A stretch of DNA of 64,000 nt from Bubalus kerabau (GCF_029407905.1 NC_073643.1:39590501-39654500), one strand, 5' to 3'. Counted from the stretch's first letter, positions 1 to 12,171 are shown. Numbers and translations are program-made. The notes: generated from the letters alone by a model not told the origin.

Positions 1-66
1 TGGGTTGCAGTCCATGGGGTTGCAAAGAGTCATATATGACTGAGCAACTGAGCACAGCACAACACA
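1..66 (+). mobile_element. BovA-type SINE, 3' end (cut by window edge)
   Basis: The window opens inside the typical BovA 3' text (cagtccatggggttgcaaag, then a tgactgagcaactgagca tail). Its head lies to the left of the window. Confidence 0.8.
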
Positions 67-135
67 GTCTATTTCTAATACAATCACGGAAGCCAAGAGG
101 CTGGGTGCTCTAACTGGCCAGGCTACAGTCATGTG

Positions 136-175
<40 letters not shown>

Positions 176-714
176 TAAAAGGAGATGGAATAGAACTTCA
201 TGTGACCTTCATGAATGGGTTATTCACTGAAAGATAGAGTCCAGTACTGAAAAACAGAAATAACAAATATCTACTGCATGGGGATCTTCCTTCGTAGAGC
301 ATGTCTGGGTTAAAAAAAAAAAAGAATCTCTGTACTTCCAATGGCCAGTATTAAGCAGATGCTCAATACATAAGAATTGCATGTAATATTACATGTGCCT
401 CACTCCATAATAAGGATCAACTCTGTGTACTCTCCAGTGAGGATATTTTGCTGAACTCATGCTCATCACGTTATAGCCCCTTCTACCTTCATCTTTTCCT
501 ATTCTTATTATATACAAGCTCATTTCTTTTTCTGCACTTTCCCACTTAAACTACTACTTAAAGTACTCCTCAAGTCTATTTCCACAATGAAGCCTTTTCT
601 GAGGATTACATGCCTCACTATTTTCCCATCTTTGAGTTACCCGTGCTTCTGATTTCTGCACTTAGCCCTTCACGAGTAAAGAGCCCTAGAATCATGCTAC
701 CCATGTTTAAACCT
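67..714. other. Unassigned intronic sequence around the GT repeat
   Basis: Apart from the GT tract and an A run near 312-323, I recognise no gene or repeat family. Short open frames here have no protein-like features. Confidence 0.4.
138..174. repeat. (GT)n microsatellite
   Basis: About 18 uninterrupted GT units. Such pure tracts are usually length-variable between individuals. Confidence 0.97.
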
Positions 715-885
715 CCACCATTTACTTGCTTTGTCATCTTGGCAAATTTCTTAATTGTTTTGTCTATAGAGGGTGTGAATCATAGTATCTACCTTTCAGA
801 GGCTGATGCAAGGATTAAATGATATGATACACAGGTCATTAGCCACTGTGCCTGATATAGAGTAAGTGCTCAGGAAATACTGAAT
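715..885 (+). mobile_element. MIR SINE
   Basis: Degraded match to MIR 3' two thirds: gcaaatttcttaattg (ancestral caagttacttaacc), aggattaaatgatatgatac, then gtgcctgatatagagtaagtgctca at the 3' end. Confidence 0.7.
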
Positions 886-1262
886 ACCATTCTAGCTGAT
901 GGAACAAATAGCTGTGTGCCCTGTAGCAGACAAAGGTGGTGTCCTGCACCATGTCTCCTTGGCCTATCTGACTGAGTTCAGGCAGCTGCTGTAGATGCTG
1001 ATAAACCTACGTTATGCTTTCTTCTCTGACTGAGGGCTTCCCTTAGCCTGAGGAAGCCTTTTCTGCTGCAAGTAGGGGTAGTTGGAAGTAGAAGGTACGA
1101 GGTTAATTCTCTTGTATGCAGCTTTTAATAACTGGGGGATAGAAGTCCCAACCTCCCTGGTGCCTAGTCTTAGGATTCTTGGGTGTGTTCCACACAGTTT
1201 CTCAGAGGATCCCAGCAGGATTGGGTGTGAGTTGCCCATAGTGGTAACCTGCACACAGATGC
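886..1262. other. Unassigned sequence
   Basis: No recognisable repeat or exon. Open frames on both strands overlap each other and look like chance. Confidence 0.35.
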
Positions 1263-1500
1263 AATTAAAAATATATTTTTTTAAACCTTATTTTGTATTG
1301 GAGCATTGCTGATTAACAGTGTTGTGATAGTTTCAGGTGGACAGCAAAAGGACTCAGCCTTTTGGATACATATGTATCTCCCTTAAACTCCCCTCCCATC
1401 TCGGCTGCCATATAACATTGATCAAGGTTCTCTGTTGCTATACAGTAGGTCCTTGTTGCGTATCCATTTTAAATATAGCAGGCAAATTTTTTTAGCTTGT
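1263..1500 (-). mobile_element. L1 3' end
   Basis: The plus strand shows the reverse complement of an artiodactyl L1 3' UTR: gctgattaacagtgttgtgatag, then ctatacagtaggtccttgtt and tatccattttaaatatagca. Confidence 0.8.
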
Positions 1501-1650
1501 CCTCCTTACTTTCTTCACTCTTGCTTCACTCGTTCGTTGTGCCTCTTGGGATCACCTCACACAGGAGCTCCCTGTGCCCAAGTCTGTCAAAAGGCCTGAC
1601 TTGGGGGGAGCCCAAAGTAAGACAGCTCCCAGCAGTTTAAACTGTTAAAG
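1501..1650. other. Old repeat end, family not named
   Basis: gggatcacctcacac followed by a ggggggagcccaaagtaag segment resembles the end of the stretch at 50462-50545 in this same window. The two probably belong to one old mammalian LTR-like family that I cannot name. Confidence 0.35.
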
Positions 1651-1661
1651 TCATTTCTCAG

Positions 1662-1885
1662 TGTGTGTGTGCTAAGTTACTTCAGTTGTGTCCGACTCTT
1701 TGTGACCCCGTGGACTTTAGCCCACCAGGCTCCTCTGTCCATGGGATTCTCCAGGCAAGTATACTGGCGTGGGTTGCCATTTCCTCCTCCAGGGGATCTT
1801 CCCAATCCAGGGATCGAATCCGCCTCTCTTGTGTCTCCTGCATTGGCAGTTGGGTTCTTTACCATTAGTGCTACCTGGGAAGCTC
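1662..1885 (-). mobile_element. Bov-tA SINE
   Basis: Read on minus: tRNA-Glu-derived head near 1885, BovA body, and a 3' end near 1662 with a TG-rich tail. It is flanked by a perfect 11-bp target duplication tcatttctcag at 1651-1661 and 1886-1896. Confidence 0.93.
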
Positions 1886-1924
1886 TCATTTCTCAGGGTA
1901 TATTTACTTAAAGCAGAGATCAAA

Positions 1925-2235
1925 TTCTTTTTCTTTTAATTGAGATGTAATTGACATAAAACCTTGTTTTAGGGTATACAATATACTGATTTGATTTTTG
2001 TATATATTGCAAAATTGTTATCATAATAGGTTCAGTCAACATCCATGACCACATACAGTCACTATGTTTTTCTTATGATGAAAGCTTTTTAGCAAATACA
2101 GAATACTGTACAGCGCTGTTAACTATAGTCACCAAGCTATACATTATATCCCCAGCACTTGCTTATAACTAGAAGTTTGTAACTTTTGACTACCTTCACT
2201 CATTTTGCCTTTCCCAAACCTCTCACATCTCTATG
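1925..2235 (-). mobile_element. Old L1 3' region
   Basis: Reverse complement of an old L1 3' UTR: ttgagatgtaattgacataaaa, then gttaactatagtcaccaagc and agaagtttgtaacttttgac. The stretch at 32440-32820 is a second copy of the same text. Confidence 0.75.
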
Positions 2236-2877
2236 GCTAGACATGTTTTGTGAACCTACACCACAGAATTCCTTGCTGAATAACTGATATATTGTGAGAC
2301 AATTTTTAGTATTTAGATTCAAGAGAAGGAAGTCCTGTGGTTTTCTCACCAGAGCTGATAGGTTTGATTTTCTTTTTGTATTCCTGATATGGTTCAAGTT
2401 TGGGATATATAGGTATGAAAGCTTGACCCCCTTTTGGAAAATTTAGCCTAGGAACTACAACTTGTGAAAATGAGCCATAAACTGGGTTTATTTACAAAAA
2501 CAACTTCACACTTGTGTGGTGGATTTTACTTTGTTGAGGGATCACTGATCTACTGAGTGACTAGTACAAACATACAAAGATGTCAAAATATACACTACAA
2601 ACTAGAATTGTGTATTTTTTCTTAAGTAACGGAAATCTGTCAAATTCTGAAACTGAAAAAGCAGATGTCCTGGTGCAGAGGTATAAACAGAAGTGGGGAA
2701 AAGAGAAAAGGCCTTTGTTTTCCTTCTACTAAACAAATGGCTAGAAGAAATTAGGGGTCTAGTCAGATGAGGTTTATTCTTTGCAATAAAATAGCTAGGC
2801 TCATGTTTGTTCTATTTATGACTTACTGCTATTTTCAGAAATGTTTAGGCAACTGTAGATTATATGAACAATAAATT
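2236..2877. other. Unassigned intronic sequence
   Basis: AT-rich sequence without a recognised repeat, exon or RNA gene. Confidence 0.35.
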
Positions 2878-3042
2878 GTTCTCGTTCAGTCGTTCAGTCA
2901 TATCCGACTCTTTGTGACCTCATGGACTGCAGCACGCCAGGCTTCTCTGTTCTCTATTTCCCGGAGTTTGCTCAAATTCATGTCCATTGAGATGATTATG
3001 CCATCCAACCATCTCATCCTCTGTTGCCCCCTTTTCACAATA
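2878..3042 (-). mobile_element. BovB LINE 3' fragment
   Basis: The plus strand reads cgttcagtcatatccgactc at the left and ggatggcat-type text (reverse complement, atgccatccaaccatctcatcc) at the right. This is the last about 160 bp of BovB in minus orientation. Confidence 0.8.
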
Positions 3043-3818
3043 AATGATGTTCTTTTTAAAGTGAAAAAATAGAAACAAAGGTATACTAATAATGTGTAAA
3101 GTTAGTCTTGAAGACTGCATGAGGTAACCATTGCCACTGTAAAGTCTACATAATAAATCAGGTCCAAATTCAGAGGTTTGTAACAACCATCACCTACTGC
3201 TGCCCTTGTGTTTCTGGCTGGAGTATCTCTGCTTCATGATTCATGTTAATTCTGGCACTCAGGATGAAGCGAGGGCGTGTCTACCTGCGGGCCTTTTCTT
3301 GCTGATGGCAGAGGCACAGGAAGGCAGACAGGAATATGCCATGTCTGTTAAGGACTCATCTGGACAATGTCACACCATTCTGCTCACATTCCCTTGGCCA
3401 AAGCAAGTCACCTAACAAGTTAAACATCAATGGGCAGGAAAATACACTCTGTCTCATGTGACCATGGTGACTGACATTGCAAAAACTAGTTTGGAGAAGG
3501 GGACAAATAATTTTGACCAGTAAGTCTGTCTGGGGGAATAATATTAATGATCACACTGCTTTCTCATGTGCATTATGCCCCGGTTATCCTGTTCTCCTTC
3601 GACTTATCAAACATCACCTTTATCCTAATTATTCTCTCTGCTTGAAATTATTTCCCCTTACATTTCTTCCACTTCGATAATATAAACTCTATGAAGGCAA
3701 TGTTTTGAGGGTCTATTTTCTTCACTGATGGTGATCTCTTATCTCTCAGATGCCACCAGCTGCTTATGTAAGATTTGAGTTCAAAAATCTTATTGATCAA
3801 AATTCATTGTATGTATAC
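3043..3818. other. Unassigned sequence left of the pseudogene
   Basis: No recognised repeat or exon. It ends at the poly(T) that marks the HMGB3 retrocopy. Confidence 0.35.
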
Positions 3819-5213
3819 TTTTTTTTAATGTAATACTGTTTATTTAACTTCAAAAACATTTCAACATTCTAAACATACAAAAAAAAAAAAGAACATTGCA
3901 GATCATGTTTAGTACAGAAGGTTCTTGAACTTTATTGGTGCAGTGGCTCTTGGCTTTGCTGACAATGAAGAGTTCTATGGTTTATTCAAAGAAAAACAGT
4001 TTAAAACTACCACACTTCAACTAAAAAGGATCCAAAACACTTCTCATGCCAGCTGACTGCAGGATGCTATATCGCTATATACAAAAACAAGACAACCTGA
4101 AGCTAAATGCATGCCCACTGCAGTGTCCACGGGTCCAGCCCCACAGTGCATGCCCTGAGCTACGGCCCCTCTGGAAGGCCTCACCCCGACAGCCTCCATA
4201 CCAAGCAAGGAGAATCAAGAGTGTGTCTCGGTTGCTTTGTTCTTTTTACAAACTATAGATACGTACAGTTGAAAACTCGGGATTTCTAGCCAATGACCAT
4301 AGAATTAACACACCACCTTACAAATTAAAAAAAAAAAAAAAAAAACCTCAGAAACATTTTTAAATGCCTTGTCACACCACAGCAAAGTGCACAAAGTGAG
4401 GAGAACACGAGAGCCTTTTCGTTTTAAAAATGTTTGGAAATATGTACAACTTTGATACAGTTTCCAGGTGCTTTGGACACCCATGGCCACTTCATGTAAA
4501 CCAATGACAATTGCTAGAACACTTTGAGAGACTACGATATGATCGTGAGCCAGCTGGGTATTAAACCTAATGATGGCAACAGACACATCTTGGGTGAGAG
4601 GTGTGTCAATCATGGCGCTCCCTACTCGAAGGTATTCACAAGGCGAAAGATTAACAATTTTTTTATTCCTCCTCCTCCTCTTCCTCCTCATTTTCTTCAT
4701 CTTCCTCTTCCACGTTTTTCCGGGCAACTTTGGCAGGACCCTTGGTGCCATCAAACTTCCCTTTAGCCTTCTCATACTTCTCCTTCAGCTTTGCTGCCTT
4801 GTTGCTTCTCACTGTCATTTAAGTTATTCCACATCTTGTCCAGCTTCTTTGCCACATCTCCAATAGAGATGCCAGGGTTTGTAGACTTGATCTTTGGGCG
4901 GAATTCAGAGCAGAATAGGAAAAATCTATACGGTGGTCTCTTGGGGGGCATTAGGGTCCTTGCCTCCCTTAGCTGGTCCATAATCCTTCGTTTCCCGATC
5001 ATACTGCACTTTATCTGCCTTTGCCATTTCATTGAATTTAGACTTCTCTTTCCCAGACATGGTCTTTCACCTCTCCCAGCATTTCTTGGAAAATTCAGCA
5101 AAATTGACAGGGGTCTCCAGGTTTTTCTTCTTATGTCCCTCTCTGCATATCTGCACAAAGAAGGCATAAGCAGACATCTTGCCATTTGGTTTCTTGGGAT
5201 CACCTTTGGCCAT
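3819..5213 (-). pseudogene. HMGB3P: Processed HMGB3 pseudogene with 3' UTR and poly(A)
   Basis: The intact parent is a chromatin protein with two HMG boxes and an acidic tail. The coding match runs from ATG at 5213 to a stop at 4663-4665 on the minus strand. HMGB3 rather than HMGB1/2 is shown by CSEFRPKIKSTNPGISIGD and MWNNLNDSEKQ in box B. Damage seen: Trp49 of box A is TGA (5067-5069); the linker lacks three Lys codons; an extra C in the run at 4943-4948 shifts frame just before box B; a further shift follows DSEKQ, and two short stretches of box B and the next linker are gone. The acidic tail (GAG/GAA run) is still visible at 4666-4725. The 3' UTR continues to AATAAA (revcomp 3839-3844) and a short A tail (3819-3826). 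No introns: a retrocopy, long dead. Sense orientation relative to SYNPR. Confidence 0.9.
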
Positions 5214-5503
5214 CTGGACTGTATTGTTCTCTAGTCTGTATGCAGACTCCTAATACATTTGTTGATGAGATAACTTTGTTCAAATGTTTCAAACCACAGG
5301 ATGTTTCAGTAGCAGAGCACTGAGACATTGTTCTGGAAGCACAGTAATCTGGATAAAATTTATTCATCAAAGGGTCTATTTCCCACCACAAGAGACCCAG
5401 GATTCAAAGCTTCAAATATCTTGGATTACTGACAACCAAGGCTAATTACTCCAATGAAGTATTTTAGAGTCCTGCAACATAGTTTGTTGATTGTACAAGA
5501 ATT
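5214..5503. other. Possible 5' UTR of the HMGB3 copy plus unassigned sequence
   Basis: The first bases upstream of the pseudogene ATG probably belong to the copied 5' UTR. I could not find the right-hand target duplication, so the true right end of the retrocopy is unknown. Confidence 0.3.
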
Positions 5504-5514
5504 TTCCATGTGGT

Positions 5515-5731
5515 GTGCTTCCCAGGTTGCTCAGTGGCAAAGAATCTGCCTGCAATACAAGAGATATGGGTTTGATCCCTGGGTCAGGAAGATCTTCTGG
5601 AGAAGGAAATGGCAAACCATTCCAGTATTCTTGCCTGGAAAATCCCATGGACAGAGGAGGCTGGCAGGCTACAGTCCACAGGGCTGCAAAAGAGTTAGAC
5701 ATGACTGAGCCACTGAGCATGCACACACAAA
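5515..5731 (+). mobile_element. Bov-tA SINE
   Basis: tRNA-derived head (cccaggttgctcagtggcaa, B-box-like ggtttgatccctgg), BovA body and actgagca tail. Flanked by ttccatgtggt (5504-5514) and ttccatgaggt (5732-5742), 10 of 11 matching. Confidence 0.93.
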
Positions 5732-5984
5732 TTCCATGAGGTAGGGAGACTTGTTTCTCTTAGGGAGCTCAGCTTATCCGGGGACATGTGAGGACTGAGC
5801 TAGCATCTCACATTTAGGAGGCAAATAATTATTCATTGTAGCATGAATTTCCATAGGTAATCTCAATTCATCATACCAAGTATTTCAGGTTTAAATCCAA
5901 GATACTTTCTGATATCAGAAAATACCTTGATATCACAGAATCCTTCAAGCTGGAAACATTAAATTTTCTATCTTTAAACATTCA

Positions 5985-6360
5985 TGCATTCATTTATTCA
6001 GTAAACATTTCTAAGTACCCATTACCTGCCAGACATGCCTCAAAACACAAATACCTAAGGAACTTATACACTAGTGGGGACACAGATGCATAAACAAATA
6101 ATTACCATGGAATATGATCTTTACTGGAAAGAAAATGTGAACCTTCAGTTAAATGCAGCTCATGGTTGAACTAGGGATTCAGGGAGATTTCCTAGTAGAG
6201 ATGAAATCTAAGTCAGTTCATTAAAGAGGAATAAGAAATTTACAAGGCAGGAAAGGGGTTGGGTGGGAAAGTGGGAAGAATTTTGTAGACAAAGAGTAAA
6301 GTTATAGAAATGCATGAAAATAATAAGTTTGGGGAACTACAAGTTGCTGTACAAACTTAC
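5985..6360 (-). mobile_element. L2 LINE 3' region
   Basis: Reverse complement of the L2 3' end: tcattcatttattcagtaaaca, acctgccagaca, acttatacactagtgggga, then the more 5' L2 text (gcaggaaagg, gtagacaaag). Highly diverged. Confidence 0.65.
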
Positions 6361-6384
6361 CATCTCAGGGAGATAATGACTGAT

Positions 6385-6670
6385 CGTGGTTTTTATGTTT
6401 AAGCATCAGCTTGACTGAAATATAATTAACCATAATATAATACCACAAAATTCATCCTGGCTTTTAATATTTATATAGCCTTTAGTATATTCACAGAGCA
6501 ACCTATACCACTGTCTGATTTCAGAACATCTTCTTCACCCCCCAAAGAAGTCTCCTACCTATGAGCTGTCACACTCCATCCTCCCATTCTTTTTCCCCTG
6601 GAAACTACTAATATACTTTGTTTCTAGAAATGTCCATATTCTAGATATTTCACATAAGTAGCATATTGTA
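6385..6670 (-). mobile_element. Old L1 3' region
   Basis: ttgactgaaatataattaacca, tttagtatattcacagagcaacc and ggaaactactaatatactttg follow the antisense of an old L1 3' UTR. It resumes after the BOV-A2 at 6948-6975. Confidence 0.7.
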
Positions 6671-6947
6671 CGGAGAAGGCAATGGCACCCCACTCCAGTA
6701 CTCTTGCCTGGAAAATCCCGTGGGTGGAGGAGCCTGGTAAGCTGCAGTCCATGAGGTCGCTAAGAGTAGGGCACGACTGAGCGACTTCACTTTCACTTTT
6801 CACTTTCATGCATTGGAGAAGGAAATGGCAACCCACTCCAGTGTTCTTGCCTGGAGAATCCCAGGGACAGAGGAGCCTGATGGGCTGCCGTCCATGGGGT
6901 CGCACAGAGTCGGAAATGACTGAAGCGACTTAGCAGCATCAGCAGCA
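6671..6947 (+). mobile_element. BOV-A2 SINE
   Basis: Two BovA monomers joined by ttcactttcacttttcactttcatgcattgg-type linker text, with an AGC-rich tail. Flanks gcatattgta (6661-6670) and gcatattata (6948-6957) look like its target duplication. Confidence 0.93.
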
Positions 6948-7089
6948 GCATATTATAAGTATATTTCATCTAAACAATTCAGAAAATAAATTCTGCAGTT
7001 AATAATCATGTTTATAATTATATGTATTAATGTATATATAGTGTATTCATTTTCCTCATCAGTATTTTCTGATTTTACTTTATTACTTT

Positions 7090-7262
7090 ATTTTCTGCCA
7101 CTTAGTTGTGTAATCTTAGGCAAGTTATATAATTTTTCTGATTCTTATTTTCCTAACACTTAGAGTACCTCTTTTCACTGAGTTCTTATAAACATTAAAT
7201 GAGAAATGCATGTAAAAGGTCTGAGTAGAGTATCTGATATACAGAAGTACTTCAAAGGCTTA
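7090..7262 (+). mobile_element. MIR SINE
   Basis: ctgccacttagttgtgtaatcttaggcaagttat is a clear MIR core; the 3' end has acattaaatgagaaatgcatgtaaaagg. Confidence 0.75.
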
Positions 7263-8430
7263 GATGTTAGCTTTTTCTATTTACTTTTACCATGAGAATA
7301 TTAGTAGGTGATACACTGTGAGTATCTGTTGACAACAAAATGTAATTTTCACATGTTAATTAAAGAAATTGGAAATGGAATAATGCAATCCCTAAAGTTC
7401 CATTTCACTACACAAAATCAGCTGGCTCATCTTTCCTCTTAGCTGTAACTTGGTCCCATACCCACATGAGAAAACAGAAAAACATTGACAGACTTTGTTA
7501 CCTTAATGCTCCCATCAATTCAAATTTCTGATTTATTCATTATTTGATGACTTCTTTCAAGGTTGGCCCTTTCATCTTTCTATAAAAAAGAAGGCTTCCT
7601 AAGAAATGTAATAGGTAAAAAAAAAAAAAAACAAACTCCTGAAATATGTGGGCAACACAAATGATGAATAATCTATTTGAAAGCACTTGTCCAAACGTCT
7701 TGTACTGGAATTTCAAGTCTAATTTACTTAACAAGTAGAAGTTTTCTAGTGTTTCATCTTTCCCATTAGCTCTAAGGGAGTTTCATCCCTTATAGTGGTT
7801 TTCTGATTTGCACATTTTCCAAGGTAAACTTTAATGGGCATTAGCTGTGCTTTGGTTGACAAGCACTTATTCTTCTTTGTCTTATTAGTAGCACCTTAGT
7901 TTCTTTTGAGGAATTACATCTCTTTGAGAGACCGCATTTCTTCCTCAAAAGGAACATTTCTAAGCCAAGGTGTGTGTGTGTGGTCTAACTTAGACAACTA
8001 TAATAGATTATTTTTCTGGATTTAGGCTCTTGAGTGGTATTATATAAGAATGGGATGAGGGCTTGAGTTGAATAATTTCCAAAGCAATGCACAGATTTGA
8101 CTATAAATTAAAGTCATTTCTTAGTTTCAACCGTATATATGTCTTGAGTTGTCCCATTTCCTGTATTTTCTGGAGCCCAATTCCTCAGTATTTCCTTTCA
8201 TTATGTGAACTTCCCTAAGACCTTCCAATAAATTACTTCACTTGTTGCTCAAAGGCAAATCGTATTCTGGCAACCTCCAAACTCCTAGGCATACATAGTC
8301 TGACTCCAGCCCCTGTGTACTCCCAGACCTTCCAAAAGAAGCAGAGCTACTTATAGCCAGTTTCTGTTAACTCATTTAATCTTCAAAAAGACTCATCATA
8401 AACTCCCTTGAAATTCTCTTATTCCTTTTT
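7263..8430. other. Mostly unassigned; A-run and short TG run
   Basis: An A15 run sits near 7617-7631 and a short TG run at 7970-7982. The text at 8140-8370 (ccaataaattacttcactt, tagccagtttctgtt) may be an old LTR end, but I cannot place it. Confidence 0.35.
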
Positions 8431-8690
8431 TTCCCACTTAAAAATTTTTTTTTACAATGTTGTGTTGGTTTCTGCTGTACAACAATGTGAATCAGCCATA
8501 ATTATACATATATCCCCTCCTTCGTGAGCCTTCCTCCCCTGCCCCAACTCCACTCCTCTAGGACATCACAGAGTGCCAGACTGGGCTTCCTGTGTTATAC
8601 AGAAACTTCTCAGCAGCTATCCATTTTACACATGATAGCGTATATATGTTGATGCTACTTTCTCCATCTGTCCCACTCTGTGCCTTCCCC
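8431..8690 (-). mobile_element. L1 3' end
   Basis: tttacaatgttgtgttggtttctgctgtacaacaatgtgaatcagcc is the antisense L1 3' terminus. It continues through gagcttctcagcag-type text to gatgctactttctcc. Confidence 0.75.
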
Positions 8691-8849
8691 ACTGTGTCCA
8701 CAAGTCCATTCTCGATCTCCTATTCCTTTAAAGTTTCAGAATCTTTCAAGTGTTCCAGACCTTTCCTCCAAAGGATTTGACTGAAACCACATGTGATAGG
8801 AGAAAGTGACATTTGATAATGATGGAGAAAACCATGAAATCCTCTTCCC

Positions 8850-9130
8850 ATCCATCCTTCAGTTTTTCAATAAATATTTAATGAGGACATACCTGCCCTG
8901 TTCTAGATATTATAAATACAAGAATTACTAGGATTGAGTCTTGTTCCTTAGAGAGCCTAGAGTCTAGTAGGAGAGATAAGACACACAGAAATAGCGCTAA
9001 TGCCAACAGAGGCTGTGATAAGAGTTACAATTGAGGTAGAGATCAAGGGCTACAGGAGCACAACGGAGAGAAGATTAATTCAGGCTGGAAGGATTGGGGA
9101 GGATTTCAGGGGAGGAGATGAAACTTTCAG
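8850..9130 (-). mobile_element. L2 LINE 3' region
   Basis: Antisense of L2: tcaataaatatttaatgagg, ccctgttctagatatta, gagcctagagtctagtagg, then ctggaaggattgggga. Confidence 0.65.
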
Positions 9131-10474
9131 CCGACTAATCCTCCTGCAAGTGTCCAGTGGCCAATTATCTCCAGGAAATGGAGTTTGCAAAATTAAGCCT
9201 AGCCCACAGAGGATCGTTTATTTTCTCTTAGCATGGCATATTACAGTTTCCAAGGTTTATGCCTTCTTGGGAAATGTACTAAATTGCTTAGGACAGGGAC
9301 TGAGAATACAAGGATGTCAAACCTTGCTGGTCTGTGCCTAATATGTCCGGGGCCTAGTGTCTGCCTCATTTTAATTGGTGGGACCAAGAGACGACTGACC
9401 ATGGTCTGGACTGGGGCCAGTGTGTCTCTAAGCAGTCTTTAAATATGGCTTAAAATGAACTACCACCCCCACACAGCCACGTGGGCTTATTTTCTTCAAA
9501 TGGGGACAGCGGCTACACCAAGCCTACAACTTGTTCTCAGCTGCCTTGAAAACAGATATTCCTTTCATGTCCTTTTACTGCTTTCTTCTGTCCACATAAT
9601 GCAGCCAACGTTCTTCATTTTAACAGAGAATGGATGCTCTGTAAAAACCTGGGATGGACAATCGACCTGACAGAACAGGCTTGAAAAACTTATTACTGCT
9701 CATGGCCATACTGGCAGGGGGTTTACGTGAAATGCCCCTTTCACACTGCTAACCTCAGACATTAGGAAGCAGTGTTATTTGGACTACAAAATGTTGTATA
9801 CCTTGGTGACAATGAATTCATCTATGAAGTCAGAAAGTATATAATTAAAAGAGATAAAGTCACTTCTTTTCTTTAAAGATCCCATTTTTTCAAGACAACA
9901 ATTCAATTTGGTAATATAAGTAGCCCTGTACCCACTTTCACCTACCTATAAACTTCACATTGTGGTCAGTGTTCTCACTCGGCTTCCACTGGACAAGAGC
10001 AAAGGGGGAAAAAACAAACAAAACAAAGCAAAACAAAAAACACAGTTGGCCATTGCTTCTCACAGAGTCCAGGGAGAAAGACTTTGTAACATCATTATTT
10101 TATTGGACCCTGCTGTGTGAACACATTAGGGAGGGTGCTTCTGGGGGATACACTACCAGAAGCTCCTTGGGAATGACATAACATTCCTGCAGAAGTTGGC
10201 AGAAAAGAGAAATAAGGCTTCAGTGGGAATTCTAATGCTGCCCTGACTTTTCCCAGCCTCAGGGACCTGAATTTTCAGCTTAGTTCAATGACCCCTAGGA
10301 TGTCCTGAAAATCTTTTCCTACTTGGGAAGGGGTGAAGACAGAAAAGGCAGAGGTCTTCAGCTCTATGGACATTCCTTTGTTTCCAGTGCTCAGTGGAAA
10401 AGAGTCACTTCTGAATTTCATCTGACAGGACACAGGAGATTGCTGGGGCCCAATGAGTACAGATGTATTTGTTA
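9131..10474. other. Unassigned intronic sequence
   Basis: No repeat family or exon recognised. An AAAC-rich patch (10007-10040) is simple sequence. Open frames of 70-110 codons have no recognisable protein content. Confidence 0.35.
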
Positions 10475-10975
10475 TTATGAGTTGAATTGAATCCTCTACA
10501 AAAGTTATGCTTAATTCTTAACCCCCAGTACCTTAGACTGTAACCTTATTTGGAAAAAGGGTCACTGCAGATGTAATTAATTAAAATGAGGCCATGCTGC
10601 AGTAGGGGGAGCCCTTGATCTAATATGATTGGTGCCCTTATAAGAGGATGGCCACATGAAGACAGAGACACGGGAGAATGCCACATGATGACTCAGGCAG
10701 AGACTGAGTTATGCAGCCATAAGCCAGGGAATGCCAAGGATGGCCAGCAAACTGCCAGGAGTCAGGAAGAGGCCAGGAAGGATTCCCCTGCAAGTTTCAG
10801 AGGGAGCATGGCCCTGTAGACACTTTACAAAAAATTTTCCTATGGACAGTCTGATCTTAGACTTCTAGACTCCAGTACTGTGAGATGATACATTTCTGTT
10901 GTTTTAAGCCATGCAGATTGTGGTACTTTGTTATAGCAGCCCTGAGAAAATCATACATTTGCTCAGAACTCACCT
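10475..10975 (+). mobile_element. MLT1 LTR (ERVL-MaLR)
   Basis: Follows an MLT1 solitary LTR in order: tatgagttgaattgaatcctc, ccccagtaccttagactgtaacc, gcagatgtaattaa, cttataagaggatggccaca, gacttctagactccagtactgtgag and ttgtggtactttgttatagcagcc. An old retroviral-like LTR without coding content. Confidence 0.9.
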
Positions 10976-12171
10976 AGATTGTATATTATTGATACTTGTG
11001 ACTAAGAAACTTATGGTCCACTTTATACCTGCCTCCTCCTCACCACTCCCTGAGCATCTCCTAAGTTCCCCATATGGTCTCTCACCTCTGGGAGTGTGCC
11101 ACCTTCCTGGCACAGCCAGAACCTGTGACCCCAAAGTTTGCTCAAAGTCTACTCATCATTCAAAGTGAGTTAAAGGGGAAAAGTCACCCATCGTTCTAAA
11201 GGGAGTGAGAATAACAGTGTCTTCCAAAGTGAATCATTTGTACCAGAACTCTGCTTGCCATTTAGGTAGCTTTATTTATTATATAGTAATTTATTATAAC
11301 TCTTTAAAAGTTGAGACTCTGTTTGGTTCCTTTTACATCTCTGAGATGCTTGCTTCTCAAAATACAGTTCTCAAATTAGGAGAATAAATTCAGAGAATCT
11401 TAGCACCCATCCCATACCGAAATCAGAATCTGCATTTAACAAGTGCCTGTGAGACTGAATAGATAGTAATACTTGAGAAGCTGACCCTAGAGGACCTTGA
11501 CATACCAGCATACCATACATTCACTGAATGTATACTTCACATCAGCTGCTTAGCTGAGTGTTTTTATTTACATTATTCCAGATTAGTCATTTTGACAATT
11601 CTATTAGCAGTTCTGTGAGGAAGGTATTAACCGATTACATGAATGAGAAGATTGGAGGGAAGCTAGATTGGGAAATGCAGGGTGTATTCCCATATTTCCA
11701 CCTCTCTGCCCAGTTCAACACAATGCCTACTTGGCCTACCCAGTAGTTTTCCAGGCAACAGTGGTATCTGCCCAGGAAGCTGGAATTTCAGAGGGACATC
11801 TGAGCATCTGTTTTCAACATAGGCTTTCTTTTTCTTCTGCTACTTTAACAGTTAGCGGATGAATGTGTGTCTCTCCAGATACTCTATCAAAAAAGAGTTC
11901 CATGGAAACGCTCATTTTGAGAAATGATGCAAATTACACAGCCCTCTTGAACATTAGTGGTGGAGAGCACCTATTAAAGGCTTTATCCCATGACCTCAGT
12001 AAATATACCTACTCAACTTGGTTTAACTCAGTTTTCCCTAAAGTTTATTTGACTCTGAATTAACATGGTGTAACAGCCATTAACATTCTGTGAAGGGCAT
12101 TCTGGTTTAAAATGAGATGTTAATGACAAAGAGATCAAGAGAGAGATTCACTTCATGGATTGCTTTTTAAT
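10976..12171. other. Mostly unassigned; possible MIR remnant
   Basis: Besides the MER5-like scrap, 11530-11680 has a weak antisense MIR look (acattattccagattagtc, ctgtgaggaaggtatta). Nothing else is recognised. Confidence 0.35.
11390..11450 (+). mobile_element. Possible hAT-Charlie (MER5-like) fragment
   Basis: aatcagaatctgcatttaacaagtgcctgtg resembles the middle of MER5-type nonautonomous transposons. Too short to be sure. Confidence 0.35.

Noticed and set aside
1677..1889. Recurrent 60-130-codon frames in SINE-rich stretches
   Set aside because: The same peptide texts recur wherever Bov-tA or BOV-A2 sits, on both strands; they are SINE sequence, not genes.
4791..5234. 147-codon plus-strand open frame
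   Set aside because: It is the antisense shadow of the HMGB3 pseudogene; hydrophobic runs come from reverse-complemented Lys/Glu codons.
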